Position numbers and translations under genes: made by a program. From Oxyruncus cristatus (taxonomy: Eukaryota; Chordata; Aves; Passeriformes; Cotingidae), in assembly GCA_013399855.1 (NCBI GenBank), contig VXAY01000779.1, positions 696,935 through 760,934 of the forward strand: a stretch of 64,000 nucleotides of DNA, in the 5' to 3' direction. A model generated the notes under the pieces. It was not told where the DNA came from, ran no database searches, and saw only the letters and a list, made by a program, of their open reading frames with translations. Below are positions 37,829 to 48,772 of this stretch, in pieces. Within the stretch, counting starts at the first letter, position 1, and the number at the start of each line of letters is the position of its first letter.

Positions 37829-40800
37829 TGCACAATAATTAGTAAACAATAAATCAGTGTTGCATTTTTCATCTGAATGCTGATTTGGAGGCAGGTCTAA
37901 TAAACTTTGTGTGCACTGGCTACTTGTGTTTCTCTGTGTGGAAAAGTATATGCCACTGAAATGCAGTGCTGCTGGCAGCAAGGACACCAGCTAGCGAAGG
38001 GGCCAAGGTGGTGAGGTACTGAGGGTTTCCCTCAGTGTTGTGTAGGCTCAGCCTTTCTTGGAAAGGTGCTCCACAAAGATTTCAAATCAGTGAGAGTCAT
38101 GTTTGATGATGGCCATGAAGCAAAACTTTTCTTCAGTGCAAATCCACTTACAGCTAGGAGTGAGAAAATGCAGCATAGGATGGAATTAGAAGTGGAATTT
38201 GTTTCACAACACTTTATCCTAAGCTTTAAGCAGGTGTAATCTTTTTTCATTCTCTAGGGTCTTGCTATAGTCAAAGGTGAAGGACTTGTACCATTAGAGG
38301 ATCTTTTTCTCCCTTCTGAAGTGAATTTTTAAGTTAAGTGGTAATGAGAGCAAAATATAGTAACTTTCCATCTATTTTCTTTTGTTTTAAAATAGACACT
38401 TGCAAAATTCACAAAGCTTCCCATATACTGATATCAGGCTAGCCAAAGAGTCAAGAAATATTAGTATTCTAAAACAGTTGGAGATATTAATGATTTGTAG
38501 AACAGAATTTACTTGCTTAAGAAATTCACAAATAAATATTCCATACTGAACCCTTCTGAGAATACTGAAGTCTTGGCCATGACCAGTTGCTAAGAGAAAA
38601 AGCTGCAGTCACCAAGTAAATCTCTTGTGCATCATTTCAACTTGTATTATATGAAGCTAGCCCTTGAAAGCAAGCTGCTTTCTGCCATCCCCTGAAGACC
38701 TGTGGTCATGGAACATTTATCCGTTTTTCTACATGATTTCAAAATGCATTATTATTTACTTTGATGAACACTCAACAAGAGTACCATGTTTATGAAATTA
38801 CAAATATCAAAGTGGAGATGTAATAAAGCTATAAATCTTCTCATCTGTTTTCTCTGTCCACTGAAAGGATAAATCATTAATTATCACAGCTATATGATTA
38901 GTTTAGAATGTTTTAGAAAATGGAACCAGTGTTTTTTTCTCTCCTGGGAGACTAATCTAAGGCTAAGTCATTAAGTCTAAGGACGTTTGTCTTAGATCTT
39001 TTACCAGGAGGCACACTATGCTACTTCTGGTTAATCCATTTTGTAAGTGGGACAGATGAAAATACTCCTTCCAGAGAAGGGGATTCTTATGAAGGACAAC
39101 ATTACACTTTTGAATCTTCCACTGGTCCATCACACTATCTCAACTTGCTTTTATTTGAAGAAATAAGGAATTGAAAAACCAACACAACCATTTTTCTCCT
39201 CCAAAATATTCCTTGTCAGCTGTGACCAGCTGGCAATTTTCATTTGGATTTATTTTGATGTATTTCCATCCTGGTGCAGAGATTATGACAAAATATTCTT
39301 TTATTTCCTTTTACTGCAGAAAAAAAAGTTACTTTCTTGCCAAGTCAGACACACATTTATGGCAGAAACAGTCACACCTACCTTCTCTCAGCAACTTTCA
39401 GTCCATCATGTGAGCTGTAGCCAGTAACCTACACAGGGCAAACACCTCCTTTGTATTGTCAAATTTCATATACCACAGTCTTCAGCTGGAAAGTCTTAAT
39501 TTAGCACTCCAGGATAGGATCTGAAACACAAGTTTCCCATGGATATCTAACCAAGCAGTAGCTCAGTCCTGTTCAGTGTCCTTTCTAATAGCAAGTGGAT
39601 CTTTGGACCACCTCGGCTGGACCTGAGAAAAAAGTAGGGTGGCATTTTTGGAAGATGGATGGATGGATGGATGGGTAAGAAAAACATTCTAGGGGTATGC
39701 TGACAGCTTAAAGATGCTTAGGTCATGACATAAAGTCATCTGTTGTATCTATTGGTCTAGAAGAAGTGGGATTATGGGAATGCTTCCTATCCTAGTCTTG
39801 TTCTTTTCCTTCAATATCTGTGCTGCCTGGGTTGTAGAAGCACCATGTCAAAATGAGGTATTCCCCCCATGTTCATTTCACTACTTTGCCAATGGTGGCA
39901 AATGACAGATGTTTCTTCACAGGGCAAAATAATTTCTAAATGAACTGGTCAGTGGAAAGTCAGAAAGGCTCTGAAGAATTCAAGCCTTGTGACTGCTCTT
40001 GCTACACAAAGCTCTTTAAATATTTATAACTTGAATATTGCAAAGCAAATAGAAGGAAGGTGGGGATGGGCTGTACAAGTTTACATGACTTCTTATCTCT
40101 TAAAAATTACTGTAACCCTTCTAGCAAGGGGAAGAATTTGGTATACCTCACATTTCAAGCTCAAACCTTTTGTTTGTTGAGTCATCATGTCTCAGTCAAA
40201 AACTTTCTCCCCACAGCTTCCCAAAAGTAAAGATTGCCCTTGAACTCCAAACCCTGCTAAGAAAACATGGGGCAGATGTCAACATTTTAGGAGTTATTCA
40301 CCCTCTGCCAAAGCATACACGTGACTTGGACAGTAGAGCTGTAGCAGTGAAATCCAGTGAGGTCAACAAATAAAGGCAACACAAAGTCAGTGTATTTTAC
40401 TAAGTCCTCTAACACAGGTACAGGTGAAAGATCAGTAGAAGTTGGCCAGGGTCAGCTCCCTGCTATGGGAAACATTTGAACAAATCTTGTTAGCCTGGGT
40501 TTTTAAAGATCCTCGTCAGTGTGTTCACATTGGTGAGATGGAACTGGAAATGTGGCAGAACAGGCATGGGCTTAAGTTGCAGGCAGACCAATGTTTTAAA
40601 TAAAATGTTTCTGGAAGAACTCTTCAGTCTTTTTCTCTGTAGTATGGTCTTAATCCTGCCCCATCCATCCTGTCCCTGTTGTAATTTCCATGCAATGCTT
40701 CCTCAGGCATCTGTAGCTGGCCTCCAAAGTGTGATGTTTCTTTGTCCAACACAGTTATGGGAGAGAAGAGAAGGACAGGCCCTGCAGGTGAGATAATCTC

Positions 40801-41432
40801 TGCCCAAACTTTTTTTTGGAGGCCAAAAGGACCCTAAGGAAAAAGGATGAAGAAAAGCAGCTGGGAAAACCATGGCTGCTCTTAATAGAAAAGATCAAGG
40901 GGACATGAAGTGTTGGCCATGGATTTGTCATCTGCTGAGTTCTCTTTTTCTCATCTGTCAGGCGGGTTTCATACGGGCAGATTCCTGCCTGCTCCCAGCT
41001 CTCTTTAGACTCAGTGTCTTTTCCTCAAGGTCTTAAGTTTCTTTCTCCCTCCCTCATGTAACATCCTTATGATTCTCGCCCAGGGTGGACCTACATGGGT
41101 CTGTTTTACTCCACTTCTCGTGCTCCCTCTCCTCTTACAAGCCTGTTTCAGTCATTGATAAGAAGTAAACTAATCAGGAATTTTCCTCCTCTCCCTGCCC
41201 TTCTGACAGTTCAATATATTGCTGAGGACTGGGCACAAAGATAAGAAATAAATAAAAGGATGTTTAGCAATTAGGCTTTTATTGTGCTGAAGGATTGCCC
41301 ACTCTCTGGATGCAGGAATCACTTTGCAGAGCGGAGAACTGCTGCCGGGTGGAATGTGTCAGCTGCTTACCAGGTCACGGGCACGTTACAGAGCTGTTGG
41401 AGAAACACGCTGAGGCAGTGGCACGAACGCAA
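37829..41432. other. AT-rich non-coding sequence, no gene recognised
   Basis: The stretch from about 38.3 to 39.4 kb is among the AT-richest of the window and has almost no ORFs. It includes a (GATG)5 mini-array at 39654-39674. Within 38740-38930 are an ATCAAAG motif (TCF/LEF-like) and 'cattaattatc' (homeodomain-like). These are suggestive but common in AT-rich DNA. Confidence 0.55.
39654..39674. repeat. Short (GATG)n microsatellite, about 5 units
   Basis: Five perfect tetranucleotide units of the same class as the large array at 32.5 kb, followed by a degenerate unit. Confidence 0.9.
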
Positions 41433-41520
41433 CCACATGCTTAGCGTTAAGCCAGTGAGAAATTCCACTGAAGTCAAGGGGGTTTTTGCATGTGCTTAAG
41501 GGCTTTGCTGGACTAGGGCT
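41433..41520. mobile_element. MITE-like palindromic repeat remnant of the sauropsid 'ATGCTTAA' type
   Basis: The order of blocks 'acatgcttagcgttaag', 'ccactgaagtcaaggg' and 'catgtgcttaagggctttgc' with 'tggactaggg' matches a very common palindromic interspersed repeat of reptile and bird genomes. In that repeat a CCCATTGAAGTCAATGGG centre is flanked by ACATGCTTAA / TTAAGCATGT arms and ends in GCTTTGCTGGATCAGGG. The right half here is compressed, so the copy is damaged. I recognise the pattern but cannot name the family with certainty. Confidence 0.5.
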
Positions 41521-43214
41521 TGCGAAGGAAGAATGGACTATGGGTTCATCAGATGGGATTGGACCAAGAATCTTGCACCCCTTCTCTTGCCAAATCCTGA
41601 AGGATGCCTCTGATTCACAAGTGATAGGAGTGAATTGGGTCATTGAAAAGAAGGGAATTCAGCTGACCAGCTGGCCATAAGCTTCCTGGTTGGAGGTTAC
41701 TGTGAAAAAAGTGGCTTTCTCTTATAGCCACTTAGTCCTTTCTGTAGGTCTTTTTTGTGTGTGTGTGTAGTTTTTTTTTGGTCCAACTATCCAAAGACAG
41801 GTAACTGCTATGATGGAACAGGATCCCTGGTCATGGATATTTGGCTGTCATTATGGATGAGAACACATAAAATAATGATTAAGAACAATATTTGCAGAGT
41901 CAGTAGCTGAGGTCCCTGACTTGCTACAGTTGCAGAGCAACAACATTGCAGTGGGCAAAAGATTAACCACAAAGACTTCTTGAAAAGAAAAGAAAAAAAG
42001 AGGCTGACAGCATTGATTTGTCAGATCAAAGAAAATAAACTTGATGATATTTAGAGATTAAATTGCCTCAGGATGATATATGTAGCCATAAAAGCCTATA
42101 GGAAGAAACTACGGCTCAGCTGCTGAGGAACTGCCATCAGCCTAAGGACATTGTGTGACCTTGACTGAGTAGGACAGGAGGCTAAGACAAGAACAGGCAT
42201 TCATAGTCTCAGATCTGGGACTGAGTCACTCTATGGCTACAGACACATCACTTGGGCTTCCCATTCTCCTCTCCCAGTCGAACTGATAAAATACAGAAAT
42301 GAGAAAACTGATTCCAACAGGAAAAGCGCTTCATGCTCCCTACTCCTTTTGGGTCCAAGTCATCATGTGACATATCTCTATTTCAGTGACACTGCTGTGC
42401 ATAGGGAAAAGGCTCATTAATTGTTTTCTGGGTGTTTTGCAAAACTTTTCTTAATTCCCTGTAAGGCAAACCTTGTTTTCCCTTCCAGACTTCAGCTGGA
42501 GAGAGAGATATTAATCCCATCAGCAAGATTTCAGCCAATATCCTAAACAAGAAGGAAGGTCCAAGGTCAAAGCTAGCAAATTATATCGAAGGAAATAAGT
42601 TCACTGTCAGTGTGTTCTTTCATGAGCAGATTATGGAGTTTTGGAAACCCTGTCATTGCAGAGGTAGTGAAATACTGTGAGTTTGCTATAGGCAATGTCT
42701 AATCCCCACCCCTTCCATTCTCTTGTAAAATGAAAAATACAATCACCAAGGTTTCAAATAACCGATGAAGAAACAGTCTTCTTTTTTCAGTAGTTTTGAA
42801 CAAAAGGAGAAGGGCAAAACATTGGCACTGTGAGCAGAAACACAGACCTGTGTAAGCTCAGTTTTTGGAGATGGAAGTCAGACATGAAGACAGGACTAGC
42901 AGAAGTTCAGAAAGCCATTTAACTGATGGTACTAGCCATTTGAGTGTGACTGACTTTTGTAGTGTGGGAAAACTGTGGTGCTTAAAGAGACAGAGCTTTG
43001 AATGCAGCAGTTTTGTTCATTTTCAGGAAGCTTTGACAAAACCAGCAAATTCAAGTGATGGCAGGGATGGATAGACTTAGGAAGTTAAGAAGAATGGGGA
43101 TCCAGTGCCATGATTCATCCAGGAACCTCACTGGAGCTCAGGAAAGTCACTTAGTCATGGGATTTGCTGTCTACAGACTAAGTGCCTAACCTAAGTCAGT
43201 AGTCTAGACTCCTT
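41521..43214. other. Non-coding sequence, nothing recognised
   Basis: Contains a short (GT)6 run at 41757-41768 followed by a T9 run. No ORF exceeds 85 codons and no gene or repeat was recognised. Confidence 0.6.
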
Positions 43215-43330
43215 ATAGAATTGTAGGATGGGTGAGCTTGGAATAGACCTCTGAGGTTCAAGCTAATTGAGAGAGACAGGTATCTCCAAAACCTGCCCTC
43301 ACCACTTCTCCTACAGCAGGGAATTTCCCT
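43215..43330 (-). mobile_element. Possible diverged CR1 3' end
   Basis: Reading along the plus strand, 'tagaattgtaggatgggtga' then 'gcttggaatagacctctgag' and 'ctcctacagcaggga' parallels the reverse-complemented CR1 end (TAGAATCATAGG...TTGGAAGGGACCTCTGGAG...CTAAAGCAGG). The match is weak, and about 40 bases in the middle have no counterpart. Confidence 0.35.
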
Positions 43331-44974
43331 TGGGGAAATACCATCATCTTTTTCATTACATTATCCTCTCTGTACTGTTATAATGTCTTCAGGGCAAAGG
43401 TAGTCTCTCACTTGGTCTGCTTAGTGTGCAACTCATTTAGACACTGGGTATTTGGTGGCATTTTGCCATTGCTCCCCTAAAATCTACTAGAGACAAGTGC
43501 TAGATTTGCCTGGTGGGACTATCTTGTAGGTCAATGCACTAGCCTAGTGGTTTGCAAAAGAGAAGATGCTGTCTCCCAAGAGTGTTGTAGCACAGTGTAC
43601 AGCAATGCAAATGGCCCAAGCATCCCAATGAATAAATTTTTGCAGTGTAGATTGCAAGGAAAGCAGTTGAGTCTTCATCTGGATAGTGAACAGGAGCTAG
43701 CTCCAGGAACTCTGAACTTGGTTTGTAATTTTTCTGCATCTAATTCATGCAGATGAGTGTTCAACATCTCACTGCAACGCTGAGAGCTCTGCAGTTTGTG
43801 TTGGTAGGGCCTCCTACCATGCAGACTCAGCTGTTCATGCAGTGAATGAGAGAGATGGATGTTTGCTTAGAGGCACATACCAATACATAGCAAAGGGACA
43901 CAGGCTCCTTTCAGTCAGTAAAAGCATTGTGGAAAAGTCTTTCCTGGGTAACTGCATGCTGTTCTTCCCAAAGACTTCCTGCTTCTTCGACTGGAGGAAG
44001 TACTTCTGACCCCTTGGGTTAATCTGCTGTATGAGGTCAAGGCTGTTTAAACACCCACCGTGTTACACCAACATGAGATGGTATCCAGCAGGGAGGAGAG
44101 GGTTGCTATTGAAAATGTTTGTGGAATCTCTTGGAAGTGAGTGTGTTGTGGGAGCTCAGTTCATTATCCTGGCTGGAAGGAGAAGGGAAAGGCAGAGGAA
44201 CATACATCCCTGCCTCATGGCAGTAAGCGCAGAGGGCATAAAGAAATCTTGGACACTGCTGGATTTACCTAGTAAACTCTGTGCTGTGGGGTCTCAGGTA
44301 CTTATTAGATCTTATTCTGGAAATATCTCCCTCCTGAATGCCTTGTATCCTGCCTAGATTTTTCTAGATTTAGCCTTTGATACGTGTGAGAGCATGGACA
44401 ATTGGAAATGATTCAGATGCAGAGCTGTAGAAAGCCATTGCCTCTGTTTCACACAGTAATCCCCTGAAGCTTCACATTAGAGAAAATCCATGTGATTTCT
44501 TGCGATGTGGTGTCACATGAAAAGACATCTCCCCCAGTGCTGTTTTGGAAATACAATAGTTGTTTTTGTTTTATCTACTGTGCCATCAGCCCCCCCAGCT
44601 GGGGACTCAAACATGCATTAATTCTGCTTATGACTGCCAGGAGATTTTATTATGGCCAACAGCAAGAAGCATGTAGGAATCTGTGAGGTGTGTGCATTTC
44701 TGCAGAAAAAGAGCCTTGGTCCCTCTTTGCTGTCAGCTTTCATTACAGCAGGAGAAACTCCTTACTGGAGAGGGGATCATGTAGTAGGCAAACATTGCAC
44801 AAGAGGGAGAGAGATGCCAGGACTGGCTCAAAGACTGTTGTAATGGGAGAGGAGGGAAAAGAGAAATCCAGAATCTGAAATGCAAGAGGAGAGATGAGAT
44901 ACAAGGTAGTCCTCAGGAGCTTCAAGTGTTAGGCTGACAAGATGGTTAGCTCCTTGAATGAGGGCTAAGTAATT
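43331..44974. other. Non-coding sequence, nothing recognised
   Basis: Ordinary composition with ORFs up to 108 codons (plus strand 44031-44357), none recognisable. A run of C residues lies at about 44589-44595. Confidence 0.6.
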
Positions 44975-44999
44975 TTCTTTCTTTCTTCCCCCCCCCCCC
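44975..44999. repeat. Polypyrimidine tract: CTTT units then C12
   Basis: TTTTCTTTCTTTCTT passes into twelve consecutive C residues. It is purely pyrimidine on the plus strand, and homopolymer length is likely to be variable and error-prone in sequencing. Confidence 0.9.
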
Positions 45000-45616
45000 A
45001 GCCTCCCCTTGCTGAGAGAAGCTCTTTTGTGTTAATTGGCACAAGTTTTGAAAGGATTAAATAAACCCAATAAATGGAGACTGCCTTTTCCACCTTCGCT
45101 GGAGGCAGCTGTCTTTCAGCAATCAAACCAGCGCATTGCTGTGGACGCTTATTATATCAGTGCCTGATTGCATCCCAACTGCAGGAATGTTGTGGCACAT
45201 CTCCAGCAGTGGTTGTCCCCTTGGGGGGGGCTTTGTCTGTGTTGGGACAGTTTAGGTTAAAAGGTGCTTCAGGAGGACTCTAATCCAAACTACCGCTCAA
45301 AGCAGGGCTCACTTCAAAGTTAGGTCAAGTTGCTCAGGGCCTTATTCTGTTCAATCTTATGTTTTCTTCTTCGGGTGGGCAGGATAACACTGAAACTTTA
45401 CAAGCTGTTGGGAGAGGCTGGATATGTGTAAGTCACTAAAGAGCAGGCCTGAGGGTTTGTCTAGCAAGGGCTGGCAGTGCTGACTCTGTCTCAGTTGCAG
45501 ACCAGGAGTGGGTGGCTTCTCAGAGGCAGTAATTTCAGGGAGGACTGTTGTCTTGTTCACTGTGGTTCCTAAAGCAACAAGACTACTACACTATGTGGCT
45601 TTGTCTTTCTTCCCCC
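45000..45616. other. Non-coding sequence, nothing recognised
   Basis: Includes a G-run (eight G) near 45224. ORFs are at most 69 codons and unrecognised. Confidence 0.55.
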
Positions 45617-45806
45617 ATAACATTGAATCCTTAAGGCTGGAGAAGAAAAGACCTCTAATATCATTAAGTCCAACCATTAACACAGCACTGCCATGTTTAC
45701 CACTAACCATGTACCCAAGCACCACATCTACACATCTTTGAAATACCTCCAGGGATGATGACTCCACCACCTCTCTGGGCAGCCTGTTCCAATGCTTGAC
45801 CATCTC
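45617..45806 (-). mobile_element. CR1 LINE, 3' end, strongly 5'-truncated
   Basis: The reverse complement of the avian CR1 tail. Along the plus strand the order is 'ttaaggctggagaagaaaag' with 'acctctaatatcatta' and 'agtccaaccattaacacagc', then 'actgccatgtttacc', 'accatgtacccaagcaccac', 'tttgaaatacctccaggga', 'gatgactccaccacctctct' and 'gggcagcctgttccaatgct'. The match stops right after 'ttgaccatctc', which marks the 5' truncation point. About 190 bases, no poly-A, no coding capacity. Confidence 0.95.
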
Positions 45807-48750
45807 ATGTGTGTTGAATCATATTATGAGAGGAAAAACTGGCTGAAAAGGGAAACTCTTTCACTTCCTATGTCTGGGGAAAGCTCAGTCTTTTCTAATG
45901 CCAGCTAATTGGGATGGGTGATGACTCATGAGGCACAAAGCCATAGGAACCCGGGATTCAGCAGTCATCCTGTCTGCCAAATGAGCTGCTTAGCTTCGCA
46001 TTACCTGCTGGCTAAGCTAGCCTGACTCCATCCAGTGGTGCCAAGGATAGGACACTTGCTGAGACCTGAAAAGCCACAGAGCTGTGTTTGGTTTTGCCTG
46101 ATCAGAACTGGCACAAGGCAGATAATTGTGATGAAGTCCAAGAGCACTGTATCAGACCTAACCCTTTCTCATCCGTCAGGTATATAACACCTCTCCTTCT
46201 GGAACTCTGGCCATTGCTCTCACTGCTGCTGACATGATTTCGGACATTTAATTCCTTATAGCAGATGCAAACAATCAAACACAGTTTCATGAGTCCTGTA
46301 GAACGATTTCCACATCATCCAATGCTGAAATTGGAGTTGCAGAAGGTGCTTTTTCCCTCTGTTTCCTAAAGATTTTCTTCAGTCAACTCCTTTTCAGAGG
46401 AAGGAGTTAGTCAGTGGGAACTCCTGGGTTCAGGCACCCACACTGCTCTGTGGATCAGGCCTTTACTGGAAGGTTGCTTTCAGTCTCCCAGTAGTCAGCC
46501 CCAGAGGTGCAGCTCACACTCCCACAGTGCTGGCTCCTTTCCTCACTTGGTAACTGTCTTGCATCTTTGCAGTTTCTCCTCCTGCAGACATGGTTTCAGT
46601 CTCCTCTTTGTCCTGACTTGCTGCTGTGGAATGTAAGGCTTTTATTATTTTTTTCACTCTGTAAAACAAAAATATGAACCTAAGCACATCATGTCAAGAC
46701 TTCAAGCTTGCATTTTCTGTGTGGGTTCTTCATAGAAAATAAGAGCATCACCTTGTTTTTCCTCTTCTTTTTAACTTTCCTTTGTCCTCCTGCTCTCAGG
46801 AGAAGATTTATGTTGTGTTGTGAAAGCACCGCACCTAACACAGCCAGCTCTCACAGTTTCACTTGCTGTGCAATTCCAGTATGATCTTGCTTCAATGCAT
46901 ACTTGATTCAAGAACAGTGGGGTGTGTTCAGATGGATCAAACATGAGCCAAGCTCTTATTTTATTGCAGTTTATTTCTTTAGGAAGAGCCAGGGTTGAAC
47001 CAGGAGTTCATTGAGTTTTAAGCTAACACATATTCTCTCTCAGCAGGAGCAGGCTATCGGCATATATGGTTATTTACAGCAGCTCAGCTGAGGGAGAGCA
47101 ACCCATAAATAGTAACTTCTTGTGTTCACTCACAGGCACATATTCTTATAGAAGGCAGAAACCTCACGTTCCTGCCCATTCGTTAACATTCAGCAACAGG
47201 ATTTTTGAAGGAATATGTCTCCCTAGGTAGGATATCCTATAACTCCTGACCACAGGGGTTTCCTGCAGCTTCACCTCCAGCATCTGGTGTTGTCTGTTTG
47301 TGGAGACAGGCAGATGGGGTAGATGGACCCCTGATCTTATTTGGGAGGACAGCAATTCCCATGAGCCAAATGCAACACTGGAGAAATATGTCAGATGCAT
47401 TCCAGATGGATATCCCTGGAGAGCAGAGCCTTAATTCATAGACCAGGCAAAGAAACTCTAAAAGGAAATGGCTTTCTCCCATCGCGGTGGGGAGCCTCGA
47501 GAAAGGAAGGGTAGATCACCTTCCTAGGCCCAGCTCACAGGCTTGGTCTTGCAGCTTTGGTGATGGAGTTGTCTGTAATCTGGACTGAGTAATCTCTTCC
47601 ATCTCTTCCCTGGTATATTTCATAGGGATGGCTACAAACAGTCCTTACAGGTGTCCTTTTTCCATTACTGCTTAATTCAGAGAAATGACTTAACATCCTC
47701 TGCTATGAATGAACTCTCTCCCCAGTGAACTCTGCCTGTCCTGCATTTTCAGATCAACGATACAGCCAATATTTGTGGCTCAGTGTACTAAGGCCAAATA
47801 TATAGGCAAAGTTCTCTTTTCCCAGGATGTCACACCTTCCCCTTACTCACAGTGACAGTACTTCATTTTCTGTGGGATGTACTTCTGTCTATGGGAAAGA
47901 ATTTTTTTGCTGCCATCTCTCTATCTAGCCAACATATTTGTTTCACAGATCTGTGAGATATTCTAGACATCACATTCCCTCTTTCTTTTCTCTAGGCTAC
48001 ATATTTGTATGCTTTATAAACAGAGTAGGCACCTGAGTTTGTTTGGTCATCTGGCCAATTCTCTGGTCACGTATTGACAGTTCATGTCATATTTCCATTA
48101 ATTAACTCTGGACCTTAGTCTCATGTTCTGCATGTAGAGACTACTTAGGGCTCCATATCTGTAAGTAGCATCCCACTCTGAAAATACCCAGACCATCCCC
48201 AAGAGCAATCAATGACATGATAAAATACTACAATATTTACATAACAATTAAAAGCTCTGGTGATCAGAAAGCCCCACTGTGCTAAACCTTGAACAAAACT
48301 AGGGAAAGAAACTGAACTCTTCATCTCAGCATTTGTTAATCAAACTGGTGCAGCTAGAGAGAAAGAGGTTCGGGGCAGCACTGCCAAATTCTTCTGCTCT
48401 GACAGGAACAGCACTTACCCAGGGAACAGTAAGGTTGTAAAATATATGATGTATTGCAAAAGTCCACCTCTGTCCAGTGACAAATGCAGAAAAACTCCCA
48501 CATGAGTGAACCGCCCCCCGTAATCTCACTGCTATCTTCCAGAGGGTTAAATCACGATCCTAGCAGCTGATGATTGACATCCATTCCCAAAGAGAGGCAA
48601 GACAAAGCATTAGGCTCACCTTAACATTGTGCCATTGATGAAGAACACATTTTGGACTGGCAATATTGATTCAAGCCAGGCTCAGTGCTTACAGTGGAAA
48701 GGACTGAGGGCTCTTAGGAGACATGTGCTTTGGAGACCCTCTTGCTCTGA
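45807..48750. other. Non-coding sequence, no gene recognised
   Basis: Unique-looking. ORFs are at most 81 codons, and no CpG cluster or interspersed repeat was recognised. Confidence 0.6.
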
Positions 48751-48772
48751 CTAGCCTTGAACTAGCCTTGAA
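48751..48772. repeat. Perfect 11-bp tandem duplication (CTAGCCTTGAA x2)
   Basis: Two identical adjacent copies of an 11-base unit, a local slippage-type duplication. Confidence 0.95.
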
